A DNA stretch of 7,506 bases from Phycisphaerales bacterium UBA3158 (GCA_002364555.1 DEYM01000177.1:1-7506), one strand, 5' to 3'. Counted from the first letter of the stretch, positions 1 to 6,773 are shown. Translations and numbers: made by a program. Notes: generated by a model from the sequence alone, not told the origin.

Positions 1-827
1 GCATTCGATGGCTGACCAATGGCAAGCCAGCACGATGCGATTTCCGAGGCGGCGGATTCCTTTCCACGGACATCATCAGGCAAGGCAAGGAGAAGCTCCA
101 GAGCCTCACGCTCACGACCGGAAAGCCTGTGAACTCTTGCGATCACTATTCGAACAGCGACTTCATCTCCAGCGAGCGCCAGGGCACGGGATGCCATTTC
201 AGCAGCGACTTCAGTCTGCCCCTGTGACTGGCAGGCAAGTGCGAGCGTGGCCAGTGCATGCGATTGATCCGGATGTTCTTCAAGCACGGATCTCAGGATG
301 AACTCCGCTCTCTCGGGCTGGCTCTTGAGCAGAAGTTGTGCCGCACAAAGACTCGGCTTCGGGTTGTCAGGCTGGAGTTCAATGGCCGCCTCGTACAGCG
401 ACAGGGCCTCCGCCTCGAGTCCTGCCAGCTGAGCGACCTCCCCGGCGCTCTGGTGAAGACCGCCGCTGTCAGCCATGAATGGCAGGGCCTTCTCATACCA
501 GCGATAGGAATCCCTGAACTGCTCCCGAGAGGAATCGATCAGCCCCATATCCCGCAATTCGATGCCACGCCTCAGTTCGAGCCGCCCCATCATCTCATAC
601 CCCCGGCCATCGGCAGGAGCCTTCTCGATGATCTTGGACAGGATGGATCTCGCCCGGCCTTCATCTCCGGAGGTCAGATAGGACTCGGCAGCCTCGAGGG
701 AGTGGCGAATCGACTCCCCGCTGAGAGGCGGAGCCTCCTCCTGAGTGGGGTCCTGACCACAACCGCTCAGGCAACCACTGGTCACACCAGCGAACATCAG
801 GCAGGCCACGGCTATGATACGGAACAT
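1..827 (-). CDS. TPR-repeat lipoprotein, partial (3' end outside window)
   Basis: Translating the minus strand from ATG at 827 gives 275 codons with no stop to the left edge, so the C-terminus is missing. The N-terminus is a lipoprotein signal: Arg3, a hydrophobic stretch (residues 4-18), then two candidate lipoboxes, TSGC (Cys19) and the more canonical LSGC (Cys23), followed by a Q/D/T/E/P-rich linker. From about residue 40 it is all helical repeat. TPR-like units can be read near 125-156 (ends YEAAIELQPDN), 158-188 (ends VLEEHPDQ), 189-222 and 223-251. It is probably an envelope-anchored scaffold that binds partner proteins; the partner is unknown. An in-frame ATG at 839 adds MGVD and has GGAG five bases upstream, so it is an alternative start. 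The gene is divergent from valS and overlaps its start. The TPR-lipoprotein call is firm; the specific function is unrecognised. Confidence 0.82.
   Translation of the reverse strand, partial: MFRIIAVACLMFAGVTSGCLSGCGQDPTQEEAPPLSGESIRHSLEAAESYLTSGDEGRARSILSKIIEKAPADGRGYEMMGRLELRRGIELRDMGLIDSSREQFRDSYRWYEKALPFMADSGGLHQSAGEVAQLAGLEAEALSLYEAAIELQPDNPKPSLCAAQLLLKSQPERAEFILRSVLEEHPDQSHALATLALACQSQGQTEVAAEMASRALALAGDEVAVRIVIARVHRLSGREREALELLLALPDDVRGKESAASEIASCWLAIGQPSN
813..818 (+). promoter_or_regulatory. Putative -10 hexamer for valS (leaderless)
   Basis: TATGAT, five of six matches to TATAAT, ends seven bases before A826 of the preferred valS start codon. The usual distance from -10 to transcription start would therefore place +1 on the ATG itself, giving a leaderless mRNA. 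No convincing -35 is present at 16-18 bases upstream. The site lies inside the divergent lipoprotein gene. Suggestive only. Confidence 0.3.
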
Positions 828-3800
828 GTCTACGCCCATCACTACTCCAGAACTTCCCAGATCATACGATCCCGCGGCCATTGAGCCCAGTATCCGAGAT
901 ATCTGGACCCAATCGGACCTTGGGCATGTCAACGCCCCACTGCCTCAAGGCTCCACTCCATTTGCCGTATTGATGCCGCCGCCGAACGTGACTTCCATTC
1001 TTCACCTCGGCCATGCCCTCGGTGCCACCCTTCAGGATGTCATCGTCCGACATGCCCGGATGCGAGGAATGGAGACACTCTGGATGCCCGGCACGGATCA
1101 TGCCGGCATCGCCACGCAGACGGCGGTGGAACGTCGACTTCTGCAGGATGGCAAGAGACGAAGCGACTACACACGAGAGGCCTTCGTTGACATCATTCAC
1201 GAATGGAAGGATGAATATGGTGCCGCCATCCTCTCCCAGCTGAGAGAACTGGGAGCCTCGTGCGACTGGCCTCGCACTCGATTCACCATGGATCCGGTCT
1301 GTGCTGCCGCCGTTCGAGAAGCCTTCTTTCAACTGTTCGACGAGGGACTCATCTTCCGCGGCAAGCGACTGGTCAACTGGGACCCTGCCACCGAGACCGC
1401 TCTCGCTGACGATGAAGTCGAGATGGAGGACGTCAAGGGGCACATGTACTACCTGCGGTATCCCCTCTCGGACGGATCGGGCCATGTCACGGTCGCGACG
1501 ACTCGTCCCGAAACGATGCTCGGCGATACTGGCGTTGCGATCAACCCCGAAGACCCAAGAGCCGCTTCGCTCAAGGGGAAGAAGATCATGCTCCCGATCG
1601 TTGGTCGCGAGATTCCGATCGTCGAGGACGAGTACGTGATCATGTCAGGCCAGGGCGACGATCCCAAGGCGGCCTTCGCCACGGGGTTCCTCAAGGTCAC
1701 GCCGGCCCACGATCCCAACGACTGGGAAATCGGACAACGCCATGATCTCGAGGCGATCAATGTCATGGGGCCCGATGCCTCCATTTCGGACAAGCATGGC
1801 TGGGAAGACATCTCCGAGGAGGCGCGATGCTTCCTGGGCCTCTCTCGAGAGGATGCCAGGACAGCGATCATAGAATGGTTCCGAAAGCACGAATTGCTTG
1901 AGGAAATCCGGGACTACGACCATGCGGTCGGCCACAGCTACCGTTCTCATGTACCGATCGAGCCGTATCTGAGTGATCAGTGGTTCGTTCGGGTCACCGA
2001 CGACAGGCTGCGCGGCGAGGCCATGCGCTCGATCAATCCCGAACAGTACGATGGAACGCCGCCACCCAGAGAGACTGGCTCGCGAGAGGGAGATGGAGAA
2101 CTCAGCTTTTCCGCACCTCGCTATGCACGCTCGTTCCAACAATGGCATGAGAATCTTCGAGACTGGTGTATCAGTCGACAACTCTGGTGGGGTCATCGGA
2201 TTCCGGTCTGGTCCAAGGTCCTGAAGTTCTCGGAAGCAGGCACACCCCCGACAGATCTCGGCAATGGAATGACCGACCAGACGAGCTGGTGCCAGGCCCC
2301 CTTCTGCGATCGAGCGGACGACACGCTGTCCATTCGTCTACAGATCGATCGCGAGAACGAGGAGGTCAGGATTCTGGCCTGCGTTGGACGTGACGCCGAA
2401 TCGATCGAAAGCGATCTCGAAGCAGCCGGGTTCGCTCAGGACAACGATGTCCTGGATACGTGGTTCTCATCCGCTCTCTGGCCGATCTCGACCATGGGAT
2501 GGCCTGCCCCCTCTGCTTTCCCGGAAACAGAGGGCCTCCTGGAAGCCTTCAATCCAAGCAGCACGCTTTCCACCGCACGTGAAATCATCACGCTCTGGGT
2601 CAGCCGGATGGTCATGTTCAACCGATTCTTCCGGGACGGAAGACTTCCCTTCCGTGATGTCTATATCCATCCGACCATCCAGGATGGTTTCGGCCAGAAG
2701 ATGAGCAAGTCGCTTGGAAATGGAGTCGATCCCCGCGACATCATCGAGAGCCACGGAACCGACGCGCTGCGATTCATCATGACGCAGCTGGCCACCTCGA
2801 CACAGGATGTGCGGCTCCCGCTTGACCTCGTCTGCCCATTCACTGGCAAGACCTTCACCCCGGAATTCATCACATCATCCACGGGACATCAGGTCACGGC
2901 GCCGATCCAGAAGAGCCCCGATGATCCGAACAGGACAATGGTGACCGTCTATGGTCAGCTCAGCGGAACAGCCACTGCCACCGATGAGGAACCACTTGCG
3001 AGAAACTCCTCGAGCAAGTTCGACAGTGGACGCTCATTCGTCAACAAGTTCTGGAATGCAGCCCGGTTCGCCCTGGCAAGAAGCGAATCCCCGGGAACGG
3101 TCGATTCTCTGAAGTCCCTGGGAATCATCGATCGCTGGATGCTCTCTCGGATCCACCGTGCCCGCAGGACGATTGATGCCGCCATTGATTCCTATCAGTT
3201 CAATACCTGTGCGGAGGCCGTCTACGATCTCGTGTGGAGGGATTTCTGTGACTGGTATCTCGAATCCATCAAGCCGACCGTTGCAGATGACGCCGCCCAG
3301 AGGCAGGTGCTGCTGACATCGCTTGATGTCATCTCGCGTCTTCTTCATCCGATATGCCCCTTCGTCACCGAAGCACTCTGGCCACATGTGCAGGCGATGG
3401 GATCGCCCGGCCTGCCCGAACTGGGCATCAAGCCCTCCGATTCTGTCTCTCTCGCCTCCTGGCCGGAGACGGATGGACTTCATGACGAAGAGGCCGAGCA
3501 GCAGTTCGAGCGGATCAAGGAAATCGTCAATTCCATAAGACGTGCCCGTGCAGATCATGATGTACCGCCTCGCACGAAGCTGACCATGGCCATGCCAGCC
3601 TCGCTCCGCAGCGTCATCGATCCGGTTCAACCCGCCATGCTCGCCATGTGCACGCTGGAGAAGATCATCGATCTCGGTGACGAAGATGGAATCCAGGTCC
3701 ATGTGGAGGGTCAGATCATCCATCTGCTTGGTGGCGACGATGAAGTCGACGCCGAAAGCGAACGGGCTCGATTGCAGGACAGGATCTCCGAACTCCGGAA

Positions 3801-3951
3801 ATCCATCGGCGCATTGAAGGGTCGGCTTGGAAATCCAGGCTATGTCGAGAAGGCTCCGGCCCACCTCGTCGAGGAGACGAGGAAGACACTCGAACAAAGC
3901 GAAGCGGATCTGGTCACTGCGGAAGATTCACTCCGGAAGCTTGGAGCCTGA
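826..3951 (+). CDS. valS: Valyl-tRNA synthetase (ValRS), with lineage-specific insertions
   Basis: Cytoplasmic class I aminoacyl-tRNA synthetase that charges tRNA-Val with valine and edits misactivated threonine. Numbering from ATG 826 (1041 residues): HIGH-type motif HLGH at 60-63 after PPPNVT; GTDHAGIATQ 89-98; CP1 editing site with TTRPETMLGDT 225-235 and KVTPAHDPND 290-299; DWCISRQLWWGHRIPVW 446-462; DTWFSSALWP 544-553; KMSKS at 625-629; anticodon-binding domain from about 735 (NKFWNAARF at 740-748); C-terminal coiled-coil arm about 975-1040, typical of ValRS. It is longer than the usual 860-950 residues. Extra sequence lies around 463-538 and 665-730. Start: ATG 826 (MSTP) fits a -10 seven bases upstream; ATG 814 (adds MIRN) is the alternative and overlaps the divergent gene more. 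The stop TGA overlaps the ATG of the next gene. The enzyme assignment is very secure. Confidence 0.97.
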   Translation: MSTPITTPELPRSYDPAAIEPSIRDIWTQSDLGHVNAPLPQGSTPFAVLMPPPNVTSILHLGHALGATLQDVIVRHARMRGMETLWMPGTDHAGIATQTAVERRLLQDGKRRSDYTREAFVDIIHEWKDEYGAAILSQLRELGASCDWPRTRFTMDPVCAAAVREAFFQLFDEGLIFRGKRLVNWDPATETALADDEVEMEDVKGHMYYLRYPLSDGSGHVTVATTRPETMLGDTGVAINPEDPRAASLKGKKIMLPIVGREIPIVEDEYVIMSGQGDDPKAAFATGFLKVTPAHDPNDWEIGQRHDLEAINVMGPDASISDKHGWEDISEEARCFLGLSREDARTAIIEWFRKHELLEEIRDYDHAVGHSYRSHVPIEPYLSDQWFVRVTDDRLRGEAMRSINPEQYDGTPPPRETGSREGDGELSFSAPRYARSFQQWHENLRDWCISRQLWWGHRIPVWSKVLKFSEAGTPPTDLGNGMTDQTSWCQAPFCDRADDTLSIRLQIDRENEEVRILACVGRDAESIESDLEAAGFAQDNDVLDTWFSSALWPISTMGWPAPSAFPETEGLLEAFNPSSTLSTAREIITLWVSRMVMFNRFFRDGRLPFRDVYIHPTIQDGFGQKMSKSLGNGVDPRDIIESHGTDALRFIMTQLATSTQDVRLPLDLVCPFTGKTFTPEFITSSTGHQVTAPIQKSPDDPNRTMVTVYGQLSGTATATDEEPLARNSSSKFDSGRSFVNKFWNAARFALARSESPGTVDSLKSLGIIDRWMLSRIHRARRTIDAAIDSYQFNTCAEAVYDLVWRDFCDWYLESIKPTVADDAAQRQVLLTSLDVISRLLHPICPFVTEALWPHVQAMGSPGLPELGIKPSDSVSLASWPETDGLHDEEAEQQFERIKEIVNSIRRARADHDVPPRTKLTMAMPASLRSVIDPVQPAMLAMCTLEKIIDLGDEDGIQVHVEGQIIHLLGGDDEVDAESERARLQDRISELRKSIGALKGRLGNPGYVEKAPAHLVEETRKTLEQSEADLVTAEDSLRKLGA
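861..866 (-). promoter_or_regulatory. Putative -10 hexamer for the TPR lipoprotein gene
   Basis: The minus strand reads TATGAT here, five of six matches to TATAAT. A transcript would start near 854, giving a leader of about 15 bases to ATG 839 or 27 to ATG 827, with GGAG (848-845) inside it. I see no good -35 at 16-18 bases spacing. The site lies inside the valS coding region. The call rests on one short motif. Confidence 0.28.
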
Positions 3952-4973
3952 TGGCCATTCGGACCCTCATCCTGACGCTCATGATCCTGATCGGTCTCAT
4001 GGTCGGATGCCAGCAGCAGCCCGTCCGTTCGGAAACGACACTGGCTGTCGCTGATGACGACCGATTCAACGGTGACGAGACCATTGTTCGCGACTGGACT
4101 TTTCTGGGTATCGAAGGAACGCAGATTCGAACTCGTCATTGGGACATCCGCACGACGATGCGAAGCGAGCGATTCAAGCAGATCCTCCCAGCGTTCTACG
4201 AGATGGCTCTGGACCAGTACCAGAACGCCTTCGGAGTCGAACTGCCGCCACCTGAGAGATCACTGGAGACCTATCTGTTCGCCGATCGAAGACAATGGAA
4301 GAACAAGACGCGCATGATACTGCCCGACAAGGCCTCTTCATTTGAGGGCCTCGGCAGAGGCGGCTTCACCACCAATGGAATCGCGGTCCTCTACGATATC
4401 GATGGATATGGCTGGCACCGCGATACCCTGGCGCTCGGCTCTCATGAGGGATGGCACCAATATGTCCAGACGACCTTCAAGGACCAGCTTCCCGCCTGGC
4501 TTGATGAAGGCATTGCCACGACGATGGAGGGATTCTCCTGGCGACGAGGCATCAAGTTCCGCCCCGAAGCCAATCGCGAACGATGGTCTCGCCTCTGCGA
4601 ATGCATCAACAAGGATCGACTCCTCCCACTCGAGAGCCTCCTGTCCGCTCATCCAGAGAACTTCCTCAATGGACAGAAGCAGACGCTCCTCGACTACTAC
4701 GCCCAGATCTGGGCTCTGACCCGATACCTGCAGTCGGCCGACGATGAGAAATATCGCGACAAGGTCGGAAACATCCTGATGCTCGCCGCTTCCGGCGATA
4801 TGTATCGACAACTGCTTCGATCCGATCAACTGTCACCAAGACATCGGAAGATGATCGAGGATGACGGCGATACCGGCATGGCGATTCTGGAGGTGTTCAT
4901 CGAACCCGATTCGGCACAACTGGAGGAATCCTTCCATGACTGGTGCTATTCCATCTGCAGAATGCAGCGCTGA
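3951..4973 (+). CDS. Lipoprotein with HExxH zincin metalloprotease domain (DUF1570-like)
   Basis: 340 residues. A lipoprotein signal peptide (Arg4, hydrophobic 5-18, lipobox MVGC with Cys20) predicts membrane anchoring on the periplasmic side. The core motif is HEGWH at 165-169, a full HExxH zinc site (His165, His169, catalytic Glu166), followed by PAWLDEGIAT (181-190), whose Glu186 is the likely third ligand, as in gluzincins. The arrangement HExxH, then WLxEGxA about 15 residues later, matches my knowledge of the DUF1570 family seen mostly in planctomycetes. C-terminal helices follow, with Cys pairs at 216/218 and 332/336 that could form disulfides. The ATG overlaps the valS TGA (TGATG), with GGAG at 3943-3946 four bases upstream, so translation is probably coupled to valS. 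Substrate unknown. Peptidase activity is inferred from the motif only. Confidence 0.85.
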   Translation: MAIRTLILTLMILIGLMVGCQQQPVRSETTLAVADDDRFNGDETIVRDWTFLGIEGTQIRTRHWDIRTTMRSERFKQILPAFYEMALDQYQNAFGVELPPPERSLETYLFADRRQWKNKTRMILPDKASSFEGLGRGGFTTNGIAVLYDIDGYGWHRDTLALGSHEGWHQYVQTTFKDQLPAWLDEGIATTMEGFSWRRGIKFRPEANRERWSRLCECINKDRLLPLESLLSAHPENFLNGQKQTLLDYYAQIWALTRYLQSADDEKYRDKVGNILMLAASGDMYRQLLRSDQLSPRHRKMIEDDGDTGMAILEVFIEPDSAQLEESFHDWCYSICRMQR

Positions 4974-4993
4974 AGAATCGATCCATGCCCTTC

Positions 4994-5013
4994 AGAGGCC
5001 CGGCAGGGCTTCT
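4994..5013 (+). terminator. Hairpin after the valS/zincin unit, possible weak terminator
   Basis: An 8-bp stem (4994-5001 with 5006-5013) closes a GGCA tetraloop. One pair is G-T, which would be an A-C mismatch on the other strand, so the hairpin favours plus-strand RNA. It begins 20 bases after the zincin stop codon. There is no T-run after it, so it is a poor intrinsic terminator and may instead protect the mRNA 3' end. Confidence 0.3.
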
Positions 5014-5025
5014 CCGGTCGCGCTC

Positions 5026-5031
5026 TATACT
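5026..5031 (+). promoter_or_regulatory. Putative -10 hexamer for the GNAT gene
   Basis: TATACT, five of six matches to TATAAT, would start a transcript near 5038 and leave a leader of about 31 bases before ATG 5069. No recognisable -35 lies at 16-18 bases upstream, where the hairpin at 4994-5013 sits. Read-through from valS is an alternative source of transcript. Confidence 0.3.
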
Positions 5032-5068
5032 GGGTTTCGCGAACTTCCAAATCCTGCGGACCAGCACC

Positions 5069-5560
5069 ATGCCTGAATCGATCAGCATCAGAACCGCCAC
5101 GGCAAGCGACATCTCCATGTTGCAGGATTTGTTCTGCGCCGGAATATACGAAGGCGATGTGAGAATCAACGACACCGGTGCCGACATCGACAATCTGATG
5201 GCAGGCTATTTCAGCGACGAGGGCCGCAGCAGTTTCTGGGTGGCCGAATCTTCGGAACAACTCGTTGGAATGATTGGCGTGCAATGTGTTCTCGATGATG
5301 TCGCGGAGATCCGACGACTACGAGTCCATGATGATTTTCGTCGTCGGGGAATTGGCAAGCAGTTGCTCGATCATGCGGTGAAGTTCTGTCGCACACAGGA
5401 CTACATGAAGATCGTCCTCGATGTCAGAGTCGAACGGGATCCGGCCATCCATCTCTTCGAGCAAGCGGGTTTCTTCCTGGCGAAGACACGCGAGGCTGAT
5501 GGCCACAAGACGCTCGACTTCTACGTCGACCTGTACACCGATCCTGCGACCAGAGGCTGA
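5069..5560 (+). CDS. GNAT-family N-acetyltransferase
   Basis: 163 residues, the usual size of a single-domain Gcn5-related acetyltransferase that moves acetyl from acetyl-CoA to an amine. The N-terminus SIRTATASDISMLQDL (5-20) is the typical strand 1/helix 1. The acetyl-CoA pyrophosphate-binding motif is IRRLRVHDDFRRRGIGKQLL (81-100), with R-R-R-G-I-G at 91-96 as the (Q/R)xxGxG loop. The C-terminal motif is AIHLFEQAGF (126-135). The substrate cannot be read from sequence; it could be a small molecule, a peptide or a protein N-terminus. The frame stays open upstream to ATG 4943, inside the zincin gene, but those extra 42 residues resemble no GNAT and include intergenic sequence, so ATG 5069 is chosen; a weak GGA lies eight bases upstream. 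It converges on the tRNA gene. Confidence 0.88.
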   Translation: MPESISIRTATASDISMLQDLFCAGIYEGDVRINDTGADIDNLMAGYFSDEGRSSFWVAESSEQLVGMIGVQCVLDDVAEIRRLRVHDDFRRRGIGKQLLDHAVKFCRTQDYMKIVLDVRVERDPAIHLFEQAGFFLAKTREADGHKTLDFYVDLYTDPATRG

Positions 5561-5584
5561 CGCCGTGCATCGCGGACATGGAAT

Positions 5585-5622
5585 AAAAAGACAATGCCGC
5601 ACATGAAGTACGGCATTGCCTT
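5585..5622 (-). terminator. Rho-independent terminator of tRNA-Gly
   Basis: On the minus strand a 15-bp uninterrupted stem (5622-5608 with 5602-5588) closes the five-base loop TTCAT and is followed by a T-rich tail (TCTTTTTATT). Two pairs are G-T and turn into A-C mismatches on the plus strand, where no T-run follows the hairpin. Orientation toward the tRNA transcript is therefore clear. It begins five bases past the tRNA 3' end. Confidence 0.88.
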
Positions 5623-5626
5623 GAAA

Positions 5627-5698
5627 AGCGGGTGAACGGACTCGAACCGTCAACATTCAGCTTGGAAGGCTGACGCTCTACCATTGAGCTACACCCGC
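5627..5698 (-). tRNA. tRNA-Gly (anticodon UCC)
   Basis: The minus strand folds as a full 72-base cloverleaf. The acceptor GCGGGTG pairs with CACCCGC; the D arm is GCTC-AATGGTA-GAGC; the anticodon arm is TCAGC-CTTCCAA-GCTGA, giving anticodon TCC; the variable loop is five bases; the T arm is GACGG-TTCGAGT-CCGTT with one G-T pair. The discriminator base is T. CCA is not encoded, so it must be added by the CCA-adding enzyme. The tRNA reads GGA and, by wobble, GGG. It has its own promoter and terminator, and appears to be a single-gene transcript. Confidence 0.97.
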
Positions 5699-5711
5699 GT
5701 AGAGATGAGAC

Positions 5712-5741
5712 ATTCTACACACTCGGCGTGCAGGCCGTCCA
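5712..5741 (-). promoter_or_regulatory. Sigma70-type promoter of tRNA-Gly
   Basis: The minus strand has TGGACG (5741-5736, four of six to TTGACA), an 18-base spacer, and TAGAAT (5717-5712, five of six to TATAAT). The expected start near 5705 leaves a 5' leader of about seven bases for RNase P to remove. Position and spacing suit a tRNA promoter. Confidence 0.6.
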
Positions 5742-5811
5742 TGAAGGCATTTACCACGACCCAAATTACGATTTCGGACCAGAATTCGACCATCTTCCAC
5801 AAACCATCACG

Positions 5812-5840
5812 TTGAGCACGAGGCTTCGGACGGGTAGACT
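5812..5840 (+). promoter_or_regulatory. Sigma70-type promoter of the VTT-domain gene
   Basis: TTGAGC (5812-5817, four of six to TTGACA), a 17-base spacer, and TAGACT (5835-5840, four of six to TATAAT). The start would be near 5847, only a few bases before ATG 5850, so the mRNA would be almost leaderless. This agrees with the absence of any Shine-Dalgarno sequence there. The -10 also contains an in-frame TAG (5835-5837). Confidence 0.5.
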
Positions 5841-5849
5841 CATGCTCCG

Positions 5850-6665
5850 ATGAGCTCCGAACACTCTTCTGAAGGCGACGGTCATCCGCTGCATCCGCTC
5901 CAGCGATCCTGGAAGCGAATCATTATCCGCATCCTCATGATTCTCGCGGTGGTCGGCGTGATCGCCATTGCGTACATCTACCTGCTGGAACCCTACATGG
6001 GATCCATCGAGGCCTATGTGAAGTCCCTTGGACCATGGGCTCCACTGGCCTTCATAGCAATCTTCTTCATCTGCACCTTCCTGTTCCTGCCCGAATCCAT
6101 ATTCAGCATTGCCGCCGGCACTCTCTTTGGACTCTGGATGGGATGGATCTGGGTCGTGGTCGCAGGCTTCATTACCGCCTGCCTGGTCTTCTTGTTCGTG
6201 CGACTCTGTGTTCGCGATCGAATCAACCGCCTGATGAAGCGGTACCCCAAGGGCTATGCGGTCGAAGAGGCCATGGGGGAATCCGGCTTCAAAATCATGT
6301 TTCTGCTGCGACTGGCACCAGTGAACTACTCGCTCCTGAACTACATGGGAGCCGTGAGCCCCTGCCGGTTCAGACCGTTCATGTTTGCATGCATTGGAAT
6401 GATTCCAGGCAATTTTTCAGGCGTCTACATGGGGTACGTCGCACGGCATACCTCCGATCTGGCCAAGCACATTCAGGAGAACGGCCGCAGCCTTCCCCAT
6501 GGTGACAGCCTGGCTCGTGAGATAACGATCTACGGCGGACTGGTCGTGGCCATAGTTGCCAGTGCCGTCGTTGCCAGAGTGGCTCTGAAGGCCATTCACA
6601 AGGAGACTCAGCGACAAAAGAGTCTCAAAGATCGCCAATCCGGCTATTCCGCCCAGAAGGCCTGA
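5850..6665 (+). CDS. TVP38/TMEM64 family (VTT-domain) inner-membrane protein
   Basis: 271 residues. A polar N-terminal tail (1-22) precedes a first membrane helix (about 24-46). The VTT/SNARE-associated domain follows, with hydrophobic segments near 64-80, 84-119, 148-168 and 174-196, and a last helix about 226-248 before a basic, Gln/Lys-rich tail. Family hallmarks are FLPESIFSIAAGTLFG (79-94), the re-entrant-loop-like LLRLAPVNYSLLNYMGAVS (152-170, with Arg154 and Pro157), and GMIPGNFSGVYMG (183-195). Members of this DedA-related superfamily are linked to lipid scrambling or transport of membrane lipid carriers; the substrate here is unknown. The start is well fixed: an in-frame TAG lies at 5835-5837 and no ATG, GTG or TTG comes between it and 5850. 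The gene ends with tandem in-frame stops, TGA TAA (6663-6668). It appears monocistronic. Confidence 0.9.
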   Translation: MSSEHSSEGDGHPLHPLQRSWKRIIIRILMILAVVGVIAIAYIYLLEPYMGSIEAYVKSLGPWAPLAFIAIFFICTFLFLPESIFSIAAGTLFGLWMGWIWVVVAGFITACLVFLFVRLCVRDRINRLMKRYPKGYAVEEAMGESGFKIMFLLRLAPVNYSLLNYMGAVSPCRFRPFMFACIGMIPGNFSGVYMGYVARHTSDLAKHIQENGRSLPHGDSLAREITIYGGLVVAIVASAVVARVALKAIHKETQRQKSLKDRQSGYSAQKA

Positions 6666-6773
6666 TAAGTCCATAAACAGCAGTTGATTGGGGCTTGATA
6701 CCGGGTTAGGGTAATACTGAGGCCACTCATACCATTTGTGGCATGCGGAGAGATGAGAGCGCCCCCTGGCGTC

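Noticed and set aside
258..884. 208-codon open frame on the plus strand opposite the TPR lipoprotein gene
   Set aside because: It is in exact codon register with the minus-strand gene, so it stays open because TTA, CTA and TCA are absent from that gene. Its protein has no recognisable domain, whereas the minus-strand frame has a lipobox and TPR units.
862..1485. 207-codon open frame antisense to the 5' part of valS
   Set aside because: It lies wholly within the HIGH-containing catalytic region of valS and its translation resembles no protein family; treated as chance.
3034..3897. 287-codon open frame antisense to the 3' part of valS
   Set aside because: It is codon-in-register with valS, so it is explained by the rarity of TTA, CTA and TCA codons there. 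No domain, signal or ribosome binding site supports it.
4943..5068. 42-residue N-terminal extension of the GNAT protein
   Set aside because: The frame is open, but the extension overlaps the end of the zincin gene, crosses the hairpin and -10 motif, and the GNAT fold begins normally at MPESISIRTA.
5563..5575. Small hairpin CCGTG-CAT-CGCGG just after the GNAT stop codon
   Set aside because: The stem is five pairs including a G-T, the loop has three bases and no T-run follows, so it is not a credible terminator.
6740..6747. GGCATGCG with nearby GTGG as a possible sigma54 promoter element
   Set aside because: The TGGCAC/TTGC pair with correct spacing is not present.
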